A stretch of DNA of 64,000 nt, taken from NCBI RefSeq assembly GCF_936270435.1, contig NZ_OW370567.1:1561973-1625972 (forward strand), in the 5' to 3' direction. The DNA comes from Wolbachia endosymbiont of Oedothorax gibbosus. Its GTDB lineage: Bacteria; Pseudomonadota; Alphaproteobacteria; Rickettsiales; Anaplasmataceae. This document shows, piece after piece, positions 19,922-32,369 of the stretch (position 1 is its first letter; every line of letters begins with the position of its first letter). The notes under the pieces are model-generated. The model searched no databases. It had not been told where the DNA came from and saw only the letters and a program-made list of their open reading frames with translations. Both the position numbers and the translations under genes were made by a program.

Positions 19922-20080
19922 AAAAACGGTAAACTCAACAACCCAAATTTTTTATAGGAGTATCAATATGCATAATCAAACGGACTGCTTGCCCATCATC
20001 AAATTAGCGGCACAGGTTCTTCTTTTTTTCTAGATTCCAGTGTCAGCTACTTGCATGACAAAGAAGAGTAAAATTAGCAC

Positions 20081-21070
20081 TCACTTATTATTCGTGTCGT
20101 TTTCAGTAAAAGCCTCCTCCCATGTGCCTTGAGTTGCTGCACGGCTATATTCTGTCACTCTATTTTCAAAGAAATTCGTATGTTCAACGCCATTTAGTAT
20201 TTCATCGAGCCATGGAATAGGATTATCATTGACACCATATATGGACTCAAGACCTAATTGCATTAACCGTCTGTTTGCTACGTAGCGTATGTAATTGCGC
20301 ACTTCTTCTGCGGATAGTCCTTCAACGTCTCCGAAATCAAAGGCAAGCTTTATGAATTCGTCCTCAAGCTCAACGATAGTGCGGCATGCAGAATATAATT
20401 CCTCTTTAAATTCTTCGTCCCAAATTTCATTATTCTCTTTAATAAATGTATTAAATAACATAATAATTGAATTGGTGTGCAAAGTTTCATCACGGGCTGA
20501 CCAGGCAATTATTTGTCCCATGCCTTTCATTTTTCCAAAGCGTTGGAAATTGAGCAAAATTGCAAACGATGCGAATAACTGCAACCCCTCGGTAAATGCA
20601 CCAAACACTGCTAGAGTTTTAGCTACATGTTTTTTATCGTGTTTTTTGCTTTCCTCAAATTCTAACATGTATTCATACTTCTTTCTCATAGCATCATACT
20701 TTAAAAATGCTTGATACTCACTTTCTGGCATGCCAATTGTGTCTAAAAGATAAGAATAAGCTGCAATGTGTATGGTTTCCATATTGGAAAAGCTTGCGAG
20801 CATCATGCATATTTCCGTTGGTTTAAATATATTTGAATAATGCCTCATGTAGCAGTTATTTACTTCAATGTCCGCTTGAGTAAAAAATCTAAAGATCTGG
20901 GTTAGTAGATTTTTTTCTACGTTTGAAAGTTTAGTTTTCCAATCCTTCACGTCATCAGCAAGCGGAACTTCTTCAGGTATCCAATGTATCCTTTGTTGCT
21001 GCAGCCACGCATCATAAGCCCAAGGGTAATTAAAAGGTTTGTATATTGGATCTGCTTTTAACAATGACAT
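20081..21070 (-). CDS. nrdB: Ribonucleoside-diphosphate reductase class I, beta subunit
   Basis: NrdB carries the di-metal cofactor and tyrosyl radical used by NrdA to reduce ribonucleotides to deoxyribonucleotides. The 329-residue protein shows metal ligands Asp67 (FFTQAD), Glu98 and His101 (NMETIH), and the later WSARDETLH. The radical Tyr105 sits four residues after His101 as expected. The C-terminal tail that docks into NrdA is present. The partner nrdA is at 33.5 kb, so the two genes are not in one operon. Confidence 0.95.
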   Translation of the reverse strand: MSLLKADPIYKPFNYPWAYDAWLQQQRIHWIPEEVPLADDVKDWKTKLSNVEKNLLTQIFRFFTQADIEVNNCYMRHYSNIFKPTEICMMLASFSNMETIHIAAYSYLLDTIGMPESEYQAFLKYDAMRKKYEYMLEFEESKKHDKKHVAKTLAVFGAFTEGLQLFASFAILLNFQRFGKMKGMGQIIAWSARDETLHTNSIIMLFNTFIKENNEIWDEEFKEELYSACRTIVELEDEFIKLAFDFGDVEGLSAEEVRNYIRYVANRRLMQLGLESIYGVNDNPIPWLDEILNGVEHTNFFENRVTEYSRAATQGTWEEAFTENDTNNK

Positions 21071-21201
21071 AAGACACCTATTATTTTCTCAAGTAAATAG
21101 TTATATTAAGCAATATTGAGAATCAGTCAATTTAACTTTTTGAAATTTGACGGCAGATAGTTTATTAGTGTATTATAGCTTCAAGTAATTTATCAACAAA
21201 G

Positions 21202-21540
21202 ATGCGAGTATTAATATCTTTTATTTTATTATTTACAGTGAGCTGCACACACACTATTCACAATCACGGAGTTCCCGGCATTAGTTTTGAATTGTGGAGC
21301 CGAGTAAAAGTAGGCGATGATAAAGAAAAAATAGTTCACACTTTAGGATCACCAACATTAGTATCAAAGTTCGATGACAATGTTTGGTACTATGTCTCAT
21401 ATAAAATTAAACAAGCTAACTTCTTAGGAAAAAGGAAGTATAGCAGTAAGTCTCTGCAAATTTCATTCGATCAGAACGGTAAAGTTGCAGATACAAAAGA
21501 AACTGACATCTCAGAGAGATCTTTGGCTGTTTCTGATTAA
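21202..21540 (+). CDS. bamE: BamE (SmpA/OmlA) outer-membrane assembly lipoprotein
   Basis: This 112-residue protein has a short lipoprotein signal (LLFTVSC, lipidated Cys15) and a SmpA/OmlA domain with the family pattern VKVGDDKEKIVHTLGSPT and WYYVSY. BamE is an accessory subunit of the BAM complex that folds outer-membrane beta-barrels, and it sits on the inner face of the outer membrane. Length is normal. It stands alone between divergent and convergent neighbours. Confidence 0.9.
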   Translation: MRVLISFILLFTVSCTHTIHNHGVPGISFELWSRVKVGDDKEKIVHTLGSPTLVSKFDDNVWYYVSYKIKQANFLGKRKYSSKSLQISFDQNGKVADTKETDISERSLAVSD

Positions 21541-21619
21541 AAGTTTGCCCAGATCTTCCTACACGGTTCATTCGTGGTACCTCAGCATAGACAAGCAACG
21601 GCTTATAGAATTACTTTAG

Positions 21620-22240
21620 CTATAGAATAAAGTCTAGTGTTACTTCACGCCAAATGTGATGGTGCTGAGTAGGCAAGCCAGTCAATGGGCTACATTTATA
21701 TACTGCACGCATTGCGTTATCTGCTATCGACCTAAAAAGTGGATTATTTCGATAGGAATCACTGTCTGCTACATCGGCCATAATTATCTCGCCTTGACTG
21801 GATAATAATAAGTTAATTTTTATATTAAAATTTTCTTTGTAAGCTACGCTTTCAGGAATGCTCCAGCATTTTGTAAGTTTGTCTCTTATAGAGTTAATAA
21901 TTTCTGTTACAACTAATTCATCCTTTTTGCTCTCAACGCTTTTCTCGTTTCCTATTTCATTTTTTGCCTCTCTAACATCCCTTCTTAGTTTTTTCCCTAC
22001 ACTTTTTTTTCTTTTTGGAATTGGAATGAATTCTTTACCCTCGTCAATAATGACTTCTTCTTGCATTTCGATAATTTGCCTCGGTTGTGCTACAACAGTG
22101 TGCTCAACTATTTCTTTTTTCCTTTGTGGTATAGGAACAACTGACGTATCATTCGTTTGGGCTTTTGTTGAAGATAACGAAAAAAGCAAAAAACAACATA
22201 AAAACAAAAAAAGAATATAATTAGAACAGAAAAAACGCAT
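21620..22240 (-). CDS. TolA-like protein with TonB/TolA C-terminal domain
   Basis: The 206-residue protein has an N-terminal hydrophobic segment (residues 8-27, a signal peptide or anchor), a charged middle region with repeated IP-RKK motifs, and a C-terminal domain of TolA type. That domain has CWSIPESVAYKENFNIKI, a pattern of alternating residues, AMRAVYKCSPLTGLP and WREVTLDF. In Gram-negatives TolA links the inner membrane to TolB/Pal and helps envelope constriction. The usual long helical domain II is much shorter here. The link to TolA is by domain pattern. Confidence 0.75.
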   Translation of the reverse strand: MRFFCSNYILFLFLCCFLLFSLSSTKAQTNDTSVVPIPQRKKEIVEHTVVAQPRQIIEMQEEVIIDEGKEFIPIPKRKKSVGKKLRRDVREAKNEIGNEKSVESKKDELVVTEIINSIRDKLTKCWSIPESVAYKENFNIKINLLLSSQGEIIMADVADSDSYRNNPLFRSIADNAMRAVYKCSPLTGLPTQHHHIWREVTLDFIL

Positions 22241-22390
22241 ATGTTAAGCAGCTTGTTTTACTGGTTTAAAGCTAATATTGCACATAAAGTCAATATATTT
22301 TAGTTGATTTAAGCTCAAAGACGTAGTTTTTGCTGTACTAATTTTACTATTTCTATAATATCATACGGTCAATACGGTTAATTACTCTAG

Positions 22391-23113
22391 ATGAGATGGA
22401 AAGATGAAGGCATCATTATAGCTGCTAAAAAATACGGCGATAAAAACTTAATTCTTTCTCTGTTTACAAAAAATCATGGAAAGCGCAGGGGATTAACTAA
22501 GCTAACAAACAATAGCAATTATAAGTTTCAAATAAGTAATCTATTACATGCAGAATGGAGTGCTAAGTTACCTGAAAACCTAGGTTTTTTTAAGTGTGAA
22601 TTAATCGAATCTCCATTCCATCATTTCTTTCAAGATAGGTTAAAAAGCATTACTATTGTTTCTTTCTCCTCTATTTTAGAAAAAGTGCTTCCAGAGAGTG
22701 AACCTTGTGCTGTACTGTATGATAATTTTCGATATTTCATCGATGTAATTAAACACAACAATCAGTCTTGGCAAAGCCATTATCTTAACTTAGAGCTTCT
22801 GCTTCTTACGCAATTGGGATTCAAGTTAGACTTATCCAAATGCGCTGTAACAGGTGTTAAGGAAAATTTACAATTTATTTCTCCAAAAACTGGTAGAGCA
22901 GTGTCAAAAAAAGCAGGAGATTATTATGCAGATAAACTCCTACCTTTTCCACAAATGTTGCATGATGTATACAATAATAACCTACAAAACAGCTACTCAT
23001 TCCAAGAATTTCAGTTAGGACTGAAAGTCACAGGATATTTTTTAAATAAGTATCTATTTTTGCAGTTAAACGTGAAATTTCCAGAGCTGAGAAACCTCAT
23101 GTTGTCGCTTTAA
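22391..23113 (+). CDS. recO: DNA repair protein RecO
   Basis: RecO works with RecR to load RecA on SSB-coated DNA in the RecFOR pathway. The 240-residue protein starts with an OB-fold (MRWKDEGIIIAAKKYGDKNLILSLFT) and continues with the alpha-helical domain of the family. The zinc-binding Cys cluster found in some RecO proteins is reduced here (KCAVTG only), as in many alphaproteobacteria. The length is normal. An IS982 copy lies 42 bases after the stop. Confidence 0.9.
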   Translation: MRWKDEGIIIAAKKYGDKNLILSLFTKNHGKRRGLTKLTNNSNYKFQISNLLHAEWSAKLPENLGFFKCELIESPFHHFFQDRLKSITIVSFSSILEKVLPESEPCAVLYDNFRYFIDVIKHNNQSWQSHYLNLELLLLTQLGFKLDLSKCAVTGVKENLQFISPKTGRAVSKKAGDYYADKLLPFPQMLHDVYNNNLQNSYSFQEFQLGLKVTGYFLNKYLFLQLNVKFPELRNLMLSL

Positions 23114-23154
23114 TCTTAGTTATCATTTTTTTGAAAGAATGACGGTGTCCTAAA

Positions 23155-24135
23155 ACCCCAGTTATGGATTAACCAACGAAGTAAAGCTGAGAAATACAGG
23201 GCTTTTTCGATTGCATTGAATAAGAAATGAGGGTAGAAAAAATATGTACCAAGAAATTTACTGTGGATCTATGCCGAGTGTGCTCAAGTTCAAATTTGTT
23301 TTTTAGGCAGCCAAAAACCGTTTCAACAATCGATCTTTTCCCTAGTAAAATCTTCTCTTTCAGCGAAATCAGTGCATTTTTCATACCTTTTTTCACTTTA
23401 GTGACGAGTTTTAGACCTCTATCGAATAGTTTCTCAAAGAGCTCTTTCTTTATATAGCCCTTATCTCCAAACAAAAGTCCAGTTAGTTTTTTGGTTAGAG
23501 TTGGTACAGGTTTTCTGTCATCGACGTTACCTCTGGTTAGCGTAACACCTTGAATTTCACCTATTTCATTGATTACTACATGTAATTTAAAACCAAAAAA
23601 CCAGCCGTAAGTATTCTTTCCTAACTCTGCTAATCCTTTGAAAACCTTATTTCTTGAGATTCTTTTTCGATGGCATACTGCTATTGAAGTAGAATCTATG
23701 TAGGAAATCCCGGTCATTTTTGCTTGTTCACAAAACCATTGCAAAAGTAATGCTAAATACCACAAAACTCGCGGCTTTAAGGCAATAAATCTGTGATATG
23801 AAGGCAGCTTTGAAAACTCTGATCTATAGAATAACTGAAGATAACAAAGATAAAAAGCCTTGAAGTTTTTACATGGTGATTTATGGTATAATAGGATTAT
23901 GGTTAGAATTTCTGAGTGCGCTATTTCTGGTACTCTGGTTGGTTTTTTGCCGTTTGATAAGAACCTATTTGCAAAATTATCATCTACCGCACGACAAAAA
24001 TCCTCGACGCAACAGTACAGTTCTGTAATATCTTTCTTCATGTGTAACCTCTTATTATTACTAAAATACTCGAGTTTACCCTGTTTCCCTCTTCTTAGTT
24101 ATACTTTTATCTATTTTCTAATCCATAACTGAGGT
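23155..24135 (-). mobile_element. IS982-family element, copy 1
   Basis: Terminal inverted repeats acc(c/t)cagttatggatta bound the element, with taaa on each side as the probable target duplication. It encodes one complete transposase on the minus strand. The copy at 37461-38441 encodes the same protein sequence in opposite orientation, which indicates recent activity. Confidence 0.92.
23169..24041 (-). CDS. IS982-family transposase
   Basis: The 290-residue protein has the IS982 DDE core: the first Asp in GISYIDSTSIAVCHRKR, the second in LLFGDKGYIKK and the Glu in KRSIVETVFGCLKNKF. The central GWFFGFKLHVVIN block is diagnostic of the family. The length is full and no frameshift is seen, so it should be active. 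Its C-terminus runs to within 14 bases of the terminal repeat. Confidence 0.93.
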   Translation of the reverse strand: MKKDITELYCCVEDFCRAVDDNFANRFLSNGKKPTRVPEIAHSEILTIILLYHKSPCKNFKAFYLCYLQLFYRSEFSKLPSYHRFIALKPRVLWYLALLLQWFCEQAKMTGISYIDSTSIAVCHRKRISRNKVFKGLAELGKNTYGWFFGFKLHVVINEIGEIQGVTLTRGNVDDRKPVPTLTKKLTGLLFGDKGYIKKELFEKLFDRGLKLVTKVKKGMKNALISLKEKILLGKRSIVETVFGCLKNKFELEHTRHRSTVNFLVHIFSTLISYSMQSKKPCISQLYFVG

Positions 24136-24330
24136 TAAAAGTAGCTTGACTACTTGGATCCAGAAAAAAGAATGGTATTATGAAAAATGACAGGGAAGAG
24201 AATACTGGATGACAGAAAAATTGGATGACAAAAAAAGTACTACTTGGATAACACCCTGGGGTTTCTGGGATGACAAAAAAAGAGCTCCCTGAACAAAAAT
24301 CTTATAGCCACTTGAATGATAATTGACTTT
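24136..24330. repeat. Degenerate palindromic repeats before atpC
   Basis: Decayed pieces of the ggatcccagt/tggatgaca palindromic family recur at short intervals between the IS982 and the end of atpC. No gene is visible. A transcript from atpD-atpC would end here, but I see no clear terminator. Confidence 0.55.
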
Positions 24331-24343
24331 TTGCCTAAAATAA

Positions 24344-24688
24344 CTAAGAAAGAAACTTCTCATCAAGATAACTTAAATATATACTAATTCTCTTATTTTT
24401 AAACGATTTCTCATCATGAATTGCACGATCAAAAACCTGAATTTGACTTGTTATAATGCTACAATTATTATTTGCAACTTCTAATACGCCACTATCAATT
24501 ACAACCTTCTTTTCTGTTTGGTTACTCATTTTAACAGTAATCATACCAGGCAATAAATAAATTAAGTAAGGAGCATGGTGAGCTAAAATCATAAGCTCCC
24601 CTTCGAGCCCATTTACTGAAAGAGAAACCACTCCACTGAATGAAATTTGATCATCAGGAGAGAAAAATTGCACTTTAAAAGTATTCAT
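24344..24688 (-). CDS. atpC: ATP synthase epsilon subunit
   Basis: The 114-residue protein begins with the epsilon beta-sandwich domain (FKVQFFSPDDQISFSGV, GELMILAHHAPYLIYLLPG) that sits in the central stalk of F1 next to gamma. The C-terminal helical hairpin is short and poorly conserved, as in other Rickettsiales. It follows atpD by 12 bases on the same strand, so the two form an operon. The other F1Fo genes are not in this window, in line with the scattered atp loci of the group. Confidence 0.9.
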   Translation of the reverse strand: MNTFKVQFFSPDDQISFSGVVSLSVNGLEGELMILAHHAPYLIYLLPGMITVKMSNQTEKKVVIDSGVLEVANNNCSIITSQIQVFDRAIHDEKSFKNKRISIYLSYLDEKFLS

Positions 24689-24700
24689 AATCTTTAACTT

Positions 24701-26173
<1,473 letters not shown>

Positions 26174-26229
26174 CTAAAAAAAATAAATCTTATATTATTA
26201 ATAGAAATTTTGCAACATTAAAACGCTTA

Positions 26230-27333
26230 CTAGTTACGCTTCATTACAAACAATGCAAATGCATTTAATAGCCAAGTAATAATAAACAATACTAAACTAA
26301 GCGCATAAGCAGCAAGAGTTTGTACACTATTGAAATCCTGATCTCCGGTAAGTAGTGTAGCGATCTGCACGGTAATGGTAGTAACTGAATTAAGAGGGTT
26401 AAAAGTCAAATTTGCGTTGATTCCCACAGCCATTAGCACAATCATTGTTTCACCTATCACTCTTGAAATTGACAATAAAATTGCACTTAAAATTGTAGGC
26501 ATTGCATAAGGTATTGTTATATGCCATATAGTTTCCGCTGGAGTTGCGCCAAGTGCCATAAAGCCATAACGCAAGCTTTTTGGAACAGATCTTATGGCAT
26601 CTTCGAGTAAAGAAATAATAAAAGGAAGAATCATTATCCCAATCGATAAACCGGCAACTAAGGCACTTTCTGAGTGTATACTTAAACCAAAAAAATTTGC
26701 TACCTGCTTTATAAAGAAAGACAAAAACACAACCGCGAAATATCCATATACAACCGTAGGAATAGCAGACAAAACTTGCAAAGTTGTATTAACAATATAA
26801 CGCACTTTCTCACTCGCATATTCACTAATATATATTGCAGAAAATAAACCAAGCGGAACGACAACTAACATTGCTATAATAGTTATAAGTAATGTACCCA
26901 CTAAAAGCGGCGCTATACCAAAACATCCTACCTTCTCTTCATTGACAGTAACTACATTGTGGCCCCATTTCAAGCAAAACAAGAATTCTGAAATAGTTAC
27001 TTTATTAAAAAAATTAATGGATTGAATAAAAATAGATAGCATTATAAATAAAGTGATAAAAAATGATATGGCCAAAGCTACAAATAACGAAAATTTTATT
27101 ATCTTATTTCTTTTATTTTTAAAGATAAAAGCAAGCATGAAAAAAAGTAACGCTATAGAAATAAAAGTTACAAAACAATTATTATAGAGCATTAACAACC
27201 AAGTTAGCATCCATACACAACTAAGATATAGATAAGATTTAACCTTATTTACTTCTTGAAACCTACTAAGACAAAATAAAAGGATTAGTAGGACAGGTAT
27301 AACTATCACCGAATTCATTTTTCCATACATCAA
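26230..27333 (-). CDS. pstC: Phosphate ABC transporter permease PstC
   Basis: The 367-residue protein has an N-terminal extension with several hydrophobic segments (about residues 5-110) and a typical PstC permease domain of six segments. APLLVGTLLITIIAMLVVVP begins the permease domain. The EAA loop reads ALGATPAETIWHITIPYAMP and is followed by ISRVIGETMIVLMAVG, which favours PstC over PstA. It would form the inner-membrane channel for phosphate with PstA, PstB and PstS. None of these partners is next to it, so the pst genes are scattered. Confidence 0.85.
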   Translation of the reverse strand: MMYGKMNSVIVIPVLLILLFCLSRFQEVNKVKSYLYLSCVWMLTWLLMLYNNCFVTFISIALLFFMLAFIFKNKRNKIIKFSLFVALAISFFITLFIMLSIFIQSINFFNKVTISEFLFCLKWGHNVVTVNEEKVGCFGIAPLLVGTLLITIIAMLVVVPLGLFSAIYISEYASEKVRYIVNTTLQVLSAIPTVVYGYFAVVFLSFFIKQVANFFGLSIHSESALVAGLSIGIMILPFIISLLEDAIRSVPKSLRYGFMALGATPAETIWHITIPYAMPTILSAILLSISRVIGETMIVLMAVGINANLTFNPLNSVTTITVQIATLLTGDQDFNSVQTLAAYALSLVLFIITWLLNAFALFVMKRN

Positions 27334-27424
27334 ATTTTATTCTACGAAAATGTCATACAAGTTCACCATCATTTGACAATAAAGTAAAATAATTTAAAAT
27401 AAATAATTATATTAATTAAAAACA

Positions 27425-27559
27425 ATGAAGAGAACATTTCAACCAAAAAATTTGATAAGAAAGCGTAGACACGGATTTCGTTCACGTATGGCAACAAGAG
27501 CTGGAAGAAAAATCCTTAATAGGCGCCGTTCATTAGGGTGTAACAAATTATGCGCATAG
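27425..27559 (+). CDS. rpmH: Ribosomal protein bL34
   Basis: This is a 44-residue gene, [20 protein letters not shown] and so on, the standard L34 sequence with the [16 protein letters not shown] end. L34 is a small basic protein of the 50S subunit. It lies upstream of rnpA with its stop overlapping the rnpA start (ATGCGCATAG), the classic rpmH-rnpA arrangement. Confidence 0.97.
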   Translation: MKRTFQPKNLIRKRRHGFRSRMATRAGRKILNRRRSLGCNKLCA

Positions 27560-27902
27560 TAAGTATAAAAAAAAAGATTTTTCCTCTGCTTTCAAAAATA
27601 AGTTAGCACTCAACAGTCTTTTTTATCGTGGGCTTTATATATCACTGTACGCTATAAAAGAAAGAGAACCTGAAAAGTACATTCATACTATTAGAGTAGG
27701 TCTGGCTATCAGTAAAAAAGCCGGAAAAGCAGCAAAAAGAAATAAAATAAAAAGGCAACTACGAATGCTTGCTAAAATTAGCATTTTAAATATAAGTAAT
27801 ATAGGGCACTACTACATAATACTAACTCATAGAAACATTATGCAAGCAAATTATAAAAACTTACAAAAAGATCTAACTATTTGCTTAAAAAAGATAAAAT
27901 AA
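27550..27902 (+). CDS. rnpA: Ribonuclease P protein component, with -1 frameshift at a poly-A tract
   Basis: RnpA is the protein subunit of RNase P, which trims the 5' leader of tRNA precursors. The ATG at 27550 opens a frame MRIVSIKKK that stops after 18 codons. A frame shifted by -1 continues with [19 protein letters not shown], then [22 protein letters not shown], which is the RNR signature of the family, and ends at 27902. The shift must occur in nine A residues (27567-27575) that contain the heptamer A AAA AAG. The shifted frame has no start codon of its own upstream. Either the site is used for ribosomal or RNA polymerase slippage, or the gene is damaged. With the shift the product is about 117 residues. 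Confidence 0.8.
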
Positions 27903-27993
27903 AAAAAAATCTCAATTAAGGTATTTACAACTATATTTTTTATGATAACATAAGTAAAATTTTTAAAATAAATTAACAGGTGTGGGTTGTTTA

Positions 27994-28212
27994 ATGGTAG
28001 AGAGTAGAAAAGAACAAGATAAAAATCTCAATATAAATAATGTTAAAGAAGATTTTTATGAATATAAAGAATCTAGTTATCGTACACAATGGGAATTAGC
28101 ATTTGAGCAAAATCAATACTTAGAGCAGAATAAGAACAAGCCTGGACCGCAATTATTAGATTTGAATATAGAAGCGACTTCTCGTAATAAAAGAATTATT
28201 AAAAGGCGATAA
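27994..28212 (+). CDS. Small hypothetical protein
   Basis: The ORF gives a 72-residue hydrophilic protein (MVESRKEQDKNLNINN at the start, RNKRIIKRR at the end) with no signal peptide or membrane segment. A GTG at 27982 in the same frame is an alternative start. Upstream AGGTG may serve as ribosome binding site. It lies between rnpA and the 5S rRNA end and converges on the rRNA unit. I do not recognise a family. Confidence 0.55.
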   Translation: MVESRKEQDKNLNINNVKEDFYEYKESSYRTQWELAFEQNQYLEQNKNKPGPQLLDLNIEATSRNKRIIKRR

Positions 28213-28229
28213 AAAAAAATTTTTATAAA

Positions 28230-28335
28230 CTTGGCGGCGACCTACTCTCCCTTTTCAAGTACCATCAGCGCTAAAAAGTTTCACTTCCGAGTTCGAGATG
28301 AGATCGGGTGGTTCATTTTTGCTATAGCCACCAAG
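28230..28335 (-). rRNA. rrf: 5S ribosomal RNA
   Basis: The minus strand begins and ends with complementary CTTGGTGG and CCGCCAAG. It contains the conserved 5S blocks CCGATCTCATCTCGAACTCG and GGGAGAGTAGGTCGCCGCC. The length is about 106-110 bases. It lies downstream of the 23S gene by about 70 bases and is cotranscribed with it. Confidence 0.95.
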
Positions 28336-28404
28336 TCAATAAAAATTTCTAACTTAACAATTTTAACTTAATATTTAACACTGCATACACACATATAGAA
28401 AGCA

Positions 28405-31172
<2,768 letters not shown>

Positions 31173-31283
31173 GACTATATGCAGAATATGCAGAGTTAAA
31201 TATTATTAAAATTGAATTGAGATTAAATTAATCTCTACCATAAAACTTGTCAAACATCTAAAAATTAAACTAATCTTTTATAT

Positions 31284-31310
31284 ATTATAACCTAACAAAT
31301 AATATGTCAA
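31284..31310 (-). promoter_or_regulatory. Probable sigma-70 promoter of the 23S-5S unit
   Basis: On the minus strand a perfect TTGACA (31310-31305) is followed 15 bases later by TATAAT (31289-31284), or after 17 bases by the overlapping TAATAT. It lies about 110 bases upstream of the 23S 5' end and no other gene is between, so it should drive the rRNA unit. An IS5-family element begins 74 bases further upstream. Confidence 0.7.
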
Positions 31311-31445
31311 CGCCTTTTTGCACAAAACATTTACTTATATTATCAACAACAATATACTAGCAATCCTAAACAGTATAATCTGAGAACCTGTTCATAATCT
31401 CAAAAAAGTGATAAACTATGAGATGATGTATATGAATAAGGATAT

Positions 31446-31763
31446 ATGAGAAATTTATACCCAAGTGACATAAGTCGAGAACAATTTGAAAAAATCAGAT
31501 CAATTCTGGAGAGTAGTAGGAAGAAAACAAAACCAAGAAAACTTGATTTGTATGATGTATTTTGTGCAGTGCTGTACGTCCTAAAAAGTGCCTGTCAGTG
31601 GAGAATGCTGCCAAAAGATTTTCCAAAATGGCGAAGTTGTTACGAATATTTTAAAAAATGGAGTGAAAAACCAAGCGAAGATACAGAAAGTACTTTGGAG
31701 CGTGTATTAAAAAAAATTAGTTGGAGAGACACGTATCAGCAATGGTCGGAAAGAAAGAACTAG
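31446..31763 (+). CDS. IS5-family transposase, first frame
   Basis: This 105-residue ORF is the N-terminal part of the transposase (DUF4096-type block, LYDVFCAVLYVLKSACQWRM and FPKWRSCYEYFKKW). It ends at TAG 31761 after ERKN. The catalytic part continues in another frame shifted by +1 (or -2) with RTSFCIIDAQSVKNADT, so the full transposase needs frameshifting in the purine-rich stretch ggaaagaaagaac. Both copies in this window have the same arrangement, which argues for a programmed shift and not a mutation. Confidence 0.85.
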   Translation: MRNLYPSDISREQFEKIRSILESSRKKTKPRKLDLYDVFCAVLYVLKSACQWRMLPKDFPKWRSCYEYFKKWSEKPSEDTESTLERVLKKISWRDTYQQWSERKN

Positions 31764-31935
31764 TTTTTGTATAATTGATGCTCAGAGCGTAAAAAATGCA
31801 GATACTGCTGAAAATAAGGGCTACGATGCAGGTAAAAAAATTTCAGGAATAAAGCGCCATATTGCAGTAGATACACAAGGTTTACCACACGCGATTTATG
31901 TAACAACGGCAGAAGCAACCGACCGCAGCAGTGCC

Positions 31936-32238
31936 ATGAAAATGGTCGAAAATGCTAAAGAAAAACTCTCTGAAGTTAAAAATATACTTGTTGATGCAGG
32001 CTACACTGGAGAAAATTTTGCAACACAAATAAAAGCAACTATTGGTTCGACGGTCGAAGTAATAAAGCGAAGTGAATTACACACCTTTGTTGTACTGCCA
32101 AAGAGATGGGTTGTTGAGCGCTCTTTTGCTTGGTTGGAAAAATGTAGGCGTTTGTGGAAAAATTGCGAGCGGAAACTCAACACTAGCTTACAAATGGTCG
32201 TTCTTGCTTTCACTTCTTTACTCCTTAAAAGATTATGA
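31936..32238 (+). CDS. IS5-family transposase, second frame
   Basis: The C-terminal, catalytic part of the transposase. The frame is open from about 31745, with the first Asp in CIIDAQSVKN, the second in ILVDAGYTGENF and the Glu in KRWVVERSFAWLEKCRRLWK. The first ATG inside it is at 31936, but the functional product should be the fusion with the first frame made by frameshifting. Confidence 0.85.
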   Translation: MKMVENAKEKLSEVKNILVDAGYTGENFATQIKATIGSTVEVIKRSELHTFVVLPKRWVVERSFAWLEKCRRLWKNCERKLNTSLQMVVLAFTSLLLKRL

Positions 32239-32369
32239 ACAGGTTCTGAGAAATATGCGGTAAACTTATATATACAGTAAAAATTAATGAAAAAGATATT
32301 TTGTAAGATAAAATGTGTTAAAATCAATTGCCTAAAAATGATAATGAACATTCGGAGTATTTCTAATGT

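Larger units (their letters stand above)
31384..32246 (+). mobile_element. IS5-family (IS1031-like group) element, copy 1
   Basis: The element is 863 bp with inverted ends gaacctgttcataatct and agattatgaacaggttc. It is flanked by a TGA duplication on both sides, which matches the TNA target of this group. It carries two overlapping transposase frames. The copy at 50104-50966 looks identical base for base, so transposition was recent. It resembles the Wolbachia element usually called ISWpi1, but I cannot confirm the name from sequence alone. Confidence 0.92.

Noticed and set aside
26230..27333. PstA instead of PstC
   Set aside because: The ISRVIGETMIV block after the EAA loop and the N-terminal extension fit PstC better.
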